Assembly (NCBI GenBank): GCA_963971285.1
Contig: OZ020259.1
Span: 5,642,001 to 5,706,000, forward strand
DNA: 64,000 nucleotides
Direction: 5' to 3'
Origin: Astropecten irregularis
Lineage: Eukaryota; Echinodermata; Asteroidea; Paxillosida; Astropectinidae
Part shown: positions 40,617 to 50,600 of the stretch, piece by piece
Numbering within the stretch: the first letter of the stretch is position 1
Layout of the letters: every line of letters begins with the position of its first letter
The notes under the pieces: generated by a model
What the model was told of the DNA's origin: nothing
Seen by the model: only the letters and a program-made list of their open reading frames with translations
Databases searched by the model: none
Translations under genes and position numbers: made by a program

Positions 40617-41799
40617 TTATGGCGTTAATTTCGTCAGTTTTCCATGATTACATACCGCTGATCAAGATCTCCTCGTGTTAACAGAAGGTTAGACTCCTTT
40701 GGTCAAAATAATGATAATCTTCAGACGACTTTACGCAATATGTTATAGGTTAACCATTGACCAAGGACCATTCTCTATGGGTTAACAGGCTTATCCGTAA
40801 ACGTTTGAGACTTGAGAACTATGGGACCAGCTCCATGTCGATGGGACAAAGTCAAAGCACGAAGAGGCAGACACCATAAATCATTGTTTGTGATCGTCAC
40901 ATACCGCGGTTCTGAGAAACCTCTTGAAGCTTGATTGTTATCGACACCGATATCAGCAATTCGTCATCCAAACAATGTGCGATTATTTACTCTTCCAGTA
41001 ATGAACAACGTGTACTACAAGTCATATACTGAACAACATTCAAACCCAGCAACTATACACGACTTCGAACTTTGCCCCCGATATCACTCAGTCAGTTCCG
41101 GGTTCATGCGACGCGATCGCCCCGTTGCTGAAGCCGTGCCAGCCCCGGTCAATTTATCCCGTCGTCTCGGCGGTGTAACATTCACCTCGGTAATCCTATC
41201 CTGGCTTTCGTGTTAGATCCTGATGACACCGATCCGTTGTTTATAGTCCTCGGTTATCATGATTAAAACTCGAACAATGGTGACTGTTGTTTTTCCATAA
41301 TTGGTTCAGGAATACGACCGATATCTTGTGGTTGGGCAGAGAATTCTGGAGAGAATTGCTAAGAGCTAGCGTCAGCATGCAGTGTTGTGTTGTTGAATAC
41401 AGAACATAATCCTTTCAGTATTGAACGGTATTTTTGTGCCTTCCCAACCAAGCAACTAGTTCACAGATCCTGTATAGTACACTGTGTGTGGTAGAGATCC
41501 CTTTGTCGTTCAACAGGCGGTGGTCACTAACACACAACCACAGCGGTGTCCCTTTCATCCACATTATTCAGATTATTAAATCATCTATTCAGAATATCTT
41601 ATCACAATGGCGGCATCATTATAAGGGCTGCCTTACTTTGAAAGTGTTGGAGTTTTATAGATTCGTGCAGTTGGTCTTTTCCAGGGAATTAATTAGGGCC
41701 CTATTCAACAGCAAAAAATTGACAAAGCTGGAGAAATTTCAAGCTATCCTGCCCGAGGAGATAATAGAGAAAGTTCATAAGTAGGAATAATTGTATTTT
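40617..41799. promoter_or_regulatory. Presumed 5' flank of gene 1
   Basis: The stretch lacks the repeat families that crowd the rest of the window, as expected near a promoter. I see no clear TATA box or CpG island. A plus-strand frame at 41434-41784 has no recognisable product. Confidence 0.35.
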
Positions 41800-41802
41800 G
41801 CT

Positions 41803-41915
41803 GGGAGTTGATAGGAGGGCCTGACGTTTCGATCCTAGCATGATCTTTCTCAAAGGCCTTATTTTGGATGATGAGCTTTGTTTGCAGCAGTTTAATTACT
41901 TGCATCAATTTTATT
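41803..41915. mobile_element. GGAGTTAGGAGG element, left part
   Basis: GGGAGTTGATAGGAGGGCCT-GACGTTTCGATCC, TAGCATGATCTTTCTCAAAG and GATGAGCTTTGTTTGCAGCA-G. The mirrored right arm is deleted. Confidence 0.65.
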
Positions 41916-42029
41916 TTACCATTGAATTAAAATACAATTTTTTTAAATGTGTTTTCATTTCAGTAAAAGATTCAGCTTGCCTATTTTTTTTTTATGCAAA
42001 ATTGCTAATGTATTTTCCATGTAAGTAAC

Positions 42030-42160
42030 AAATTAAAGGTAATTTCATAATTTATTTTAATTTGACGCGACGTTTCTACCATCACCACCCTTATATTCCG
42101 TATAACTTATATTAAATCTGAGTGTGAAGATTTCTGTTTTAATATGCTACCACATGAGTA
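42030..42160. mobile_element. MITE family A, eroded fragment
   Basis: ACGTTTCTACCATCACCACC, AACTTATATTAAATCTGAGT and GAAGATTTCTGTTTTAATAT-GCTACC keep the right-half pattern only. Confidence 0.55.
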
Positions 42161-42553
42161 TAGTGTTAGTAGGCCTGTTTTCCCTTTTATCCGTTGCAAC
42201 CACCAAATTCATTGGGATCTCCTAAAATATTGTGGGCAAATGAATGGTTAATTATAACTAAAATAGTGACAATACAAAACAGAAATAGCTGTTTCCAATC
42301 TAAATTAATTCTGCTTTGATCCTAGCAGGATCTTTATCGAAGGCTAATTAAATTAATTCTCTAATTTCTATTGACGTAACGCTTTTACAATTTTGTGTCA
42401 TTTTTTAAGTGAAAGGTACCGTCTTTGAAATTAATGTTAATGGGTCAAAATTAGGTCTAAGGAAGTTGGAAAGAGATCAACGTCATATTTCCTTTCTGTA
42501 ATTCGGCAATATAAATTAAAACAAAATACAAGTAGCACTTTATTGACTAAATT

Positions 42554-42594
42554 CGCATGAGCTTTCGTAGCAACAACTACTTATAATCAGATGT
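42554..42594 (-). ncRNA. Hammerhead-like motif, damaged box (monomer 1)
   Basis: ACATCTGATTATAAGTAG-TTGTTG-CTACGAAAGCTCATGC: stem II GTAG/CTAC, GAAA and the GCTC cleavage region are present, but CTGATGA has become CTGATTATA. Confidence 0.5.
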
Positions 42595-42724
42595 AATTCT
42601 GCAATCATTAAGTTCTTCAATCATATAATTTCAAATATTTCGACATTAGGTAGTCAGTATGTCTCATTTTATGGTGATGAAGAAATACAAGTAGCACTTT
42701 ATTGACTAACTACAGTTTAAAATG

Positions 42725-42764
42725 TGCATGAGCTTTCGTAGCAACAACTACTTCATCAGATGCA
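42725..42764 (-). ncRNA. Hammerhead-ribozyme-like motif, intact core (monomer 2)
   Basis: Minus strand: TGCAT (stem I), CTGATGA, extra A, GTAG-TTGTTG-CTAC (stem II), GAAA, GCTC, ATGCA (stem I return, 5 of 5 pairs). A15.1-U16.1 and G-C can form a two-pair stem III, with C at position 17 before the predicted cleavage site. The unpaired A between the box and stem II is non-canonical but occurs in every copy of this family in the window. Confidence 0.58.
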
Positions 42765-43134
42765 ATGAAGATGGTGATGATAATTGATTGGAAATCTTGG
42801 TTTGTTCAGGAGGGCTATCTATAATAGGGTCTATGTAAATCTGGAATGTCAGGCTGATTAAGATACACCAAAGACCGTCCCTGGAATGTCAGGCAAATAA
42901 AACACAATGCATCTTATTTGCAGCGCCCAACAAAAGTAAAAAATACCACAGTAGGGGTACAGGTGAGTATGTAGGCCAGTGTACATGTACATGTCCCAGC
43001 GTGGATCACTGTTGCCTAGTGACCGTCCCGTCGGTTTAGCGCCCTCTATAGGCAGTTCGTCGCGCATCGCCAATCTGGTAAAAAAAACCCTGAAAATTAT
43101 AAAGTCTCGAACATTTCCATTTTCACAAACTATA

Positions 43135-43360
43135 TGGGGGTTTACGAAACGGAAGCCCAGGCTCCGGCTCCATTTTGTGAAATCCATTATAAAATAATGG
43201 GAATCAAAATAGAGGCTTTTGACTGCGGTTCGGAAGTATATTCTCTGGTTTTGAAAAGGAATTCAGAGCTTCAGCTCCAAGAAAAACCACAACCTATATT
43301 ATTTTTTAGCTTATAGTGACTGAGCCGGAGCCTGAGCCCCGTTTTTTAAACCCCCTCAAT
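43135..43360. mobile_element. GGAGCC-ended element with GGGGGTTTACGAAACGG ends
   Basis: Left TGGGGGTTTACGAAACGGAA-GCC, right GGAGCCTGAGCCCCGTTTTT-TAAACCCCC. The body is the same as at 50010 although the outer ends differ. Confidence 0.75.
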
Positions 43361-44037
43361 ATTGGCCCAAAATATCAACTTCGGAACAATGAGTTAAACA
43401 AAGTATAGGAAATGGTGCGACTTCACTCATAAAAACAATTTTGTTGAATGACTTTTTTAAAAACCCACTTCATCCCAACACCGCCCCATCTATTTTGAGA
43501 AACTTTTTCGTTTTCCAGCACCTACAGTCATAAAGATAATGCATGTAAATGGAGTGTGAAATACAAGACGTTTAGAGAACAATCAGCTTAAACTCCAAGA
43601 TTCGAAACATCAGCCTATCCAAAAATAAGGAAAACCATAAATTTTTCAGTCAAACTATCTTCTAAACGTACTAACAAAAAAAAAGCCACGAAAGAGATTT
43701 CAAACTTCTGTGCGGCTTTATAGTAAAATTTTATTACAAACTTCGTTACTTGTCTTAACGGCAAGTGTTTTTTTTCATACTTAGGCATTTATTCATATAA
43801 ATTTTGATAACAATAACTTGACACGATCATTTTAAACTGACTAAAACCTTTTTATGTTAAATCGCCACTGATTTTATTTTTTACAAATCATCAAAACAGA
43901 ATTTGACACTGTAATGACAAGTAATAGAAGTTAATGCCAAAGTTGAGAAATTATGTGTTTAAAGTTTTCCACAATATGAAAATATTAAGCTCATAAAAAT
44001 GCCCATTTCCCCAGTTTAAACTGTACTCGAAGCAAAG

Positions 44038-44385
44038 TTAAAGGTACTATCATACTTTGGTAGCATACACAAACAAGAATCTCCACAGATTTACCTATAA
44101 CTTTCAGGGTATAAAGATGTTGATGGTAGAAACACACCATTGAAATGTTTTTACCTGAAATGCTGTATTTATCTAGAAAAGAGTAAAGCCATTGGCCAAA
44201 AAACAATTAGGATCTTCGAAAGATAAAAAAAAACACATGGGCGTTGTTCACTGTTTCCTCAAAAAGTGGGCAACGCATGGGATTGAAATTTTCACAGATT
44301 ACTGTTATTGTATCTTTCTTGATATTTTTTGCCCATGAATATGCATTTCTTTCACAAAAACCAAAGTATGATATTACCTTTTAAA
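44038..44385. mobile_element. MITE family A, copy 13
   Basis: TTAAAGGTACTATCATACTT-TGG to CCAAAGTATGATATTACCTT-TTAA. Full length, intergenic. Confidence 0.87.
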
Positions 44386-44452
44386 AAATGACCAAGACTA
44401 GAAACTGGTGTTTCCGAAGCAAAATGGGAACTACGGAGTGCTTTAACCATAG

Positions 44453-44905
44453 TGTTTCTGGTAGGATTCGAACCAGGTACACCAATCAAATTGGGAAAAG
44501 AATAACATCCGAATCCATATGGTGCCCCATGGTTGGGGTTCGAACCAGTACATCATTTGAGTAGGAGATGACAAACCCAATGCACATGGTGTTCCTGGTG
44601 GGATTTGAACCAGGTACACCAACCATGTTGGGACTGATATTCAATCAATAAGGTGGCTCCTTGTGAGGTTTTGAACCAGGGACCCTAATAAAGTAGGAAC
44701 CGACAGCCTGATTCATATGATGATCCTGGTGGGATTAGAACCAGGTACAGTACTAACATTAGGACTGATGCATTCCAATGCATAAGGTCACCCCTGGTGG
44801 GAATTTGAACCAGACACTCTTACAGAGTAAGAGCCGACAGCCTGATCGAAATACCATTACTGGTGAAATTAGGACCAGTGACCCCAAGTGGGGATTCGAA
44901 CCATC
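44453..44905 (-). repeat. Tandem array of tRNA-like units
   Basis: Eight B-box-like complements (GGATTCGAACC, GGGTTCGAACC, GGGATTTGAACC, GGTTTTGAACC, GGGATTAGAACC, GGAATTTGAACC, GAAATTAGGACC, GGGGATTCGAACC) start at about 44464, 44536, 44600, 44667, 44731, 44799, 44865 and 44892, so units are 64-72 bp. On the minus strand a unit reads CACCATATGNATTNGG, TGTCAGTCCCAACATG, GTACCTGGTTCNAATCCCAC-CAGG. Units diverge by 20-35%, and an anticodon arm cannot be aligned with confidence. Clear A boxes are missing, so transcription is doubtful. Confidence 0.7.
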
Positions 44906-45242
44906 CCCACAGAATTGCACTCAAGTGCTACCCCGGCCGACCAGCAAATATTGCATTCTTGTTTTAGTTTTTTGCACTTTCTTAGACACAGTATCAACTC
45001 TTTAAATCTATCAAGCGCCAGATGGCGCAACGGCAGTCTAAATAATTGGAACTTATGTACATCAACAATTCCACAAATACAACTGTTGAAATAAATTACT
45101 ATAAAACATGAACTTTTTTTAATACAATAATTACAATTCAGTTGTGTACATACAATCAGCCATTTTGTCAAAAAAAGGTTCTTGTCTATGTACAAAAGAT
45201 ATGTTGCACCATTTATCATGCCTAATTGGTTTAATCCACTTC

Positions 45243-45614
45243 TTAAAGGGTGTGTACAACATTGGTATTAACAAACCAAACAGAAATGCTCACAGATTTA
45301 TGTATAATTTTGGTATAAAGACAGTAATGGTAGAAACATACTGTGCAAATGATTCTGCGTAAAATGCTGCATTTATCCAGAAAATAGTAAAACCAAACAC
45401 CAAAATATTTTTCATCTTGGCAAGATAAAAAAAGACAGCCATTCCCACACAACTTGTCGTAACAATTGTAACGGTTTTTCATCGTTTTCTACTGTTTCCA
45501 ATGATCAATTGAGCTGAACATTTCACAGGTTTGTTTTTATTCCATGACAAATCGAATTATGAGCAGCCTGCAGCTGCTCTGTCACCTTTACCAATGTTGT
45601 ACATGCCCTTTAAA
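45243..45614. mobile_element. MITE family D, full length
   Basis: TTAAAGGGTGTGTACAACAT-TGGTA and CTTTACCAATGTTGTACATG-CCCTTTAA. The left body matches family A (CAGAAATGCTCACAGATTTA); the right half (TCAATTGAGCTGAACATTTC, GAGCAGCCTGCAGCTGCTC) is its own. Confidence 0.85.
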
Positions 45615-45626
45615 AAAAAAGACATA

Positions 45627-45627
45627 A

Positions 45628-45665
<38 letters not shown>
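45627..45665. repeat. (CAA)n microsatellite
   Basis: Thirteen or so perfect CAA units. Confidence 0.95.
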
Positions 45666-46352
45666 GTTGTATAAACGGTGTAATTACATTTGTTCCCCTA
45701 TTGTATCGAAAGATCTCAATAAAATAAAGCCCCATAAAAATAGCAATTTGAAGTACACAAAGTCAAACTAGTAAAATTCTTCCACCCAACAAATTCTAGG
45801 GATTCTTTCAAAAGGGTAATTTATTATACAATTTTCGTTCAACATTTTGTGACATTTTTGTTAAACACGTCGTCCATGTATGTACAAAATTTGTGTTAAT
45901 AGAATTTTGAGCATGAAAATATACACGTTTTATTTATAATAATTATGATACAGGTTATACATATATATTGCATATTTCTCTGGATTTAATTAGGTCATAA
46001 AATTCCCACCCTTTCCCAATTTGTTGTTGTTTTTGGAAAGCACTGGTTACTATAGTAATTAAGTTAATGTCTATATATACAAATGTACTTGCACAAGTTT
46101 TTATGAAAAACTTACGCATATGTCATAACTTTTACCACTTCTGCATTCAACGATAAAGTGGAAGACAAAACATTTGACCTTCTCCAACTCGCGACAACAA
46201 ATATATTCTCAGTCAGTTTTGCAGAATAATTTGGAGCACCCAAATTTTTTCTGTATTATGTTTATATGAGGTTTTCTTCAACTGGGCAGCAGAGAATCTT
46301 CGTCAATAGAGGGCAGCAGACGCTGATAACAGCTGCTCTTTTTTTAATGATC

Positions 46353-46592
46353 TAAGGGTTTACGAAACGGAAGCTCAGGCTCTGGCTCAGGTTCCGGCTC
46401 CATTTCGTGAAACCATTCTAAAAATCAAAATAGAGGCTTTTGGCTGCCATTCGGAAGTAGATTCTCTGGTTTTAAAACGAAAACAGAGGTTTTTTTTCAG
46501 AAAAACCACAACCTATATTTTCAGCATATGGATGACAGAGACGAAGCCGGAGCCGGAGCCGGAGCCTGAGCCTGAGCCTCCATTTTGTAAAC
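46353..46592. mobile_element. GGAGCC-ended element
   Basis: Left AGGGTTTACGAAACGGAAGC-TCAGGC, right GAGCCTGAGCCTCCATTTTG-TAAACC. The stretch GAAGCCGGAGCCGGAGCCGG is close to a pure hexamer repeat. Confidence 0.75.
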
Positions 46593-47580
46593 CTGCTAAG
46601 AGAGCGACACAAACAAAATGTACGATAAGACAAATTGCTAACCCCAAAGTTCTTGGGAAACTATGTGAACACGTCGGGACTAACAAATTGACCTATAACA
46701 ACTCCTTTGTGGGATTCTAACCACGGACCACAGAGTGAAGGGAAGAAAAAGTGCCATGACAGTGGGACAACTTTATAACCAAACTCCGGGTAGTCACAAA
46801 GTTTATACCAAAGACTAAAATGAAAATACTGTGCTCCAAAGATTCCATTAACCTTCAATGGTGATGTACGTTCTACCTAACTACCTAAATGGTATACCCC
46901 TGGTAGGATAGCTTAAACCGACTTGAACATTTTCCAGAAAATTCCTGTGCAGATGGATACGCTATGGGTTGTCCATATGCTGAACTTTTTACTCAAGCAT
47001 TTTCAAGGAATATCATTTTTAAATGCTCGTCAAACATGAAGAAATCATCCTCGACGTATGCTCAATGTCTTTCTCACAGTCCACCAAGCGAGGGCGCTGT
47101 CCTCACAATCAGACTACAGTCCCTATATAGGGTGCATTAGTTTAGCTCCCCGGGTCGACACGAGTCAACCTCGTCCCCATTCTCTCGCTTGTTTTGTGCA
47201 GTAAAACATGACCATTCCCAGTAAGGGCTGACCCGTGTTAGCTACACGAATGCACCCATAATATGAAGAGTAGCCACTACCACAGAGTTTGGATACAAAA
47301 TGGCCGCTTGATACATCCACCATGTTTAGCTTGCAGTGCAGCCGGCTGATCCTCCGAGCACACTGATGCATGAACGACCACAATGTATCCAACTTTTGCA
47401 CCTCTTATGACGCTACCTTCTCTACAGCGGGACTCTTAATGTAACTTCTGCACGTTATCAGTCGATGGTTGCAAGGATTTCTCATCTTCTCTCAATGGAC
47501 ACAACAAGAGGTCTGAGGTTGGAGCTGAGAATGCGTTGGATTGAGTTCTGGAGGGCTGGACTGATCGGGATCAGCCTACA
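46593..47580 (-). other. 3' flank and presumed 3' UTR of gene 2
   Basis: Directly downstream of the gene 2 stop. A short inverted pair CTGATGTAGGCTGATCCCGA-TCAG follows the stop on the minus strand. No confident polyadenylation signal is called within the first kilobase. Confidence 0.35.
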
Positions 47581-47672
47581 TCAGTTGGTCTTTGCGTTGA
47601 TGACCCAATCGGCATTGGGATTGACTCTAAGCAGTGACAGCATGTTGGTATCAGGGTCCAGGCACCGGCCAC
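47581..47672 (-). CDS. ARHGAP18-like: Gene 2 last exon with TGA stop
   Basis: Acceptor GTCTGGTTTTAG. Encodes GRCLDPDTNMLSLLRVNPNA-DWVINAKTN and stops at 47581-47583. The order CLD-DTN-L-NPNAxWVI is the conserved C-terminus of the ARHGAP18 subfamily, so the protein end is intact. Confidence 0.92.
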
Positions 47673-50600
47673 CTAAAACCAGACACAAATAAAAATGACA
47701 AGACGTCCATTTCAGTTTTCAGTATTTCACTCACCGACCGACTGGCTGGTCAGTTTCAAGGCCTATGTCACACGAGGCAATTTGTCCAGGCAACTTGGAG
47801 GCAACCAAGTACACCGAGTGCAAAAGGAAAGTCTTGGTAGAACAAAAGTCATTTTTTTCTGTCAGTTTCTCACTATCCCCTATAAAGTTAAATCGAGATT
47901 TAAAGATGAATGTTATTTCTTCTCGGAGATTGCCTGGAACTGGTTGCCTGTAAATTGCCTCGTGTGACATGGGCCATACAGGGAAAAAAATCCTTCCAAA
48001 AATATCCTGTTATCTGACTACACCACACTTTGGCAAATAGTCACCATATCGTGGCTTTTTATGATTTTTCATCAGGGAGATAGAAATATGCAAATATGCG
48101 ATATTGGATTCGATTCACCCTGCTGGCTCAGCTGTTGAAAGTTTGACATGTCTTGCCGCTTTTATAAAAGCAGAAGAGCGGCACGGCTTCAAACGTTGAT
48201 TTTCTGCCGTATCCAATTCAATTAAAACATCCAAAGTCAGTATCGTTTTAAACTACGCATTTCCACTCCCGACAGCTATTGCAGGAGAAAAGCACCACCT
48301 TCTCGCAATAAGAATATATTGCAACATCATAACTCTCTCTTGATTCGCTATCTTCCACTGCTTTGATATGTCGATTGATATGTATTGAATTAGACACGGC
48401 AGAAGTTTAATGTCTGAAGCGGACCTTACACAATACATGTACATCTTTTGTGTTCTTAAAAATGGTACAATACCAGGGAAAGATTTAGGAAAATTTGGGG
48501 TTGCGTAAGTTTAAAATAAGAATTTGTGACCTTTTTTGGTTGGCAGAAATTCCTCTGTTACTCACCGATATTACCGCCGACCTCGTACAGGAAGTACCTC
48601 GTTCTGTTTGGTGTGAGCTGGTTCATCAGACCGGACATTCCCCCATTTCTGTTGAGAGAAGTCAAAGATATTTAACATTGGTACGGTATTCCGGAGATTG
48701 CTGGTTCGAATCCAACTCCAGTCAATTTTTCTTTGTTCACTTTTCAAAAATACTTTGCTATGTTACAAAGACAAAAGGTTTTCCATTGTTTTTCCTTATC
48801 ACTAAATTATGATCAAGCTTCAAGATGCAGAGATCCAAATTTACAAAACATGTCCAAAAAATATTTGTTATAATCATATTTTTTCCCACTTGTGTTTTTT
48901 TTCTTTTGCTTGGAGTTAGGAGGACCAGACGTGTTTCTTTATCAAATTTTCATTTTTTTGGTGTAAGGTTATCCCTCTTTCTTTGTCATATAAAATGGAG
49001 GCAAAATGATTTTTAAAATCGGAAGCCAGTTGTGAAAACATACATCATTCATTGGATTTAGTTAATTTTTTTTCACTTGGTCTTATTTAGGGAGAGAAAC
49101 TTTGGTACCGGTACTGGTCGGGCCCAGCCACTACAAAGTATGGCCAGGCCCAGGGCCTGAAATCCTCCTCTTGTCAACCCTGAGCTTTGCTACAACATAG
49201 CTGCTCAACTTCAATAAAAGCCTGGCTTTTGGATACTGTCAATGTGGACCCAACCTGTCATTTTAAAGACTTATGCCAAAAATGACCCAGGACACAGCAG
49301 GGACCTGAAGTTGATAGCTCAAGACAAGGGATTATAGAAGCCCAAGACCTAGGGCAGAGCCCAGGCCTTGCTAGGCTTTTCAGCAGCTGGGTCCGGCAAG
49401 TTTCTTTCCTTTTGTGTATCAAACAACAACCTCCAAATTTCTTGAATAGTTCTGCCTCGATAGAATAAAAAAGTATCAAATCTACCTCTCAATGGTTTTC
49501 CTCTTGCTTCTTCGTCGGATACTCGTCCTCTTGAACGGTACCTCTTGAGGGGGTGGAGCTACGTGCTGCGTGAACTGTGACACGATGTCCCCTGCCGTCG
49601 TGGACTCGTTCAGCTGCACCGTGTTGGAGATCTTCTCCGATCCAGGCATCTGGATTCGGATGATTCCTTCCTGAGCATCGGCCTGCAAAGAAGACAAACC
49701 AAGTTTATTTCGAATTTTTTTAAGGAAGATGATGACTAGAGCAGGCTAGTCGCAACATTGAGACCTGACGAGAAGTGCGACGAAATAAGATGTGAAGTAC
49801 CAACGATTCTTATATGGTGTTTCCACAGACAAAATTGTTTTTATAGAAGGAACCAAGAGGTTCTATGAACCTTTATTGTCTCAAAAATCCACTCATTGTG
49901 GTACATTCACCCTCCCTTGATTTGCATTTGAATAAATCTGCCTTTTCGAGCTGACCGCAGTCTTGGAGTTTTGAACAAAGGTGCCCGCATGGATTAGAGT
50001 TCACAAGGGGCCATTCTCAAAGCTTGGCTCTGCCTCAGGCTCAGGCTCGGCCTCCATTTTGTGAATCAATTCTAAAATTACGGGTATCAAAATAGAGACT
50101 TTTGGCTACGGTTCGGAAGTAGATTTTCTGGTTTGAAAAAGAAAACAAGAGTTTCAGCTTCAATGAAAAACCACAACCTATATTTTCGGCACATGGATGA
50201 CAGAGACGAAGCCGGAGCCTGAGCCGGAGCCGAGCTTTGAGAATGGCCCCTGGTCGGAGTTGGGGCTAATTTTGTGTGGCAGTATTTTAACATTATGTAT
50301 CCGCACTTTTCATTATGCAGAGCTCCCTGCGCACATAGCCGGGCCAGATAACCTCTATTTGACCGGTGACTGATGAGGTCGGTACAAGCAAAGCAAAAAA
50401 TAATCTCAACCTGAAGGGGTTAATTTCCTCAAGTTCACACTCCAAATTGGCACCTTTGAGTGATTAAGGTATGGGGAAGTCTATGAATAAGTGTTACTAT
50501 TTTTAGGTATGATGTCATCACTCACCTCAGGCGATATGCTTTTCCTGTCTTTTTTTCTAAACAGGGTCATGACCTTTGAAGAGAGAGAGAGAGACAGAGA

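Larger units (their letters stand above)
26526..40127 (-). other. Gene 1 intron 1 (13.6 kb)
   Basis: Longest intron of the gene, from the donor GTAAGG after exon 1 to the acceptor of exon 2. It is packed with eight MITE family A copies, two hAT-like elements and several hairpin elements. I see no exon with both splice sites and coding character in it. Confidence 0.7.
42524..42770 (-). mobile_element. Candidate metazoan retrozyme: tandem pair of hammerhead-bearing monomers
   Basis: AAATACAAGTAGCACTTTAT-TGACTAA occurs at 42524-42550 and 42683-42710, each followed by GCATGAGCTTTCGTAGCAAC-AACTACTT. The motif GCATGAGCTTTCGTAG repeats with an offset of 171 nt. Tandem monomers of this length, each with a hammerhead, are the described layout of animal retrozymes and of the terminal repeats of Penelope-like elements. 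There is no protein frame. The first monomer has a damaged box. Confidence 0.6.

Noticed and set aside
41434-41784. Plus-strand frame of 116 codons upstream of gene 1
   Set aside because: No recognisable domain, ordinary A+T-rich composition and no splice or start support; kept only as a remark.
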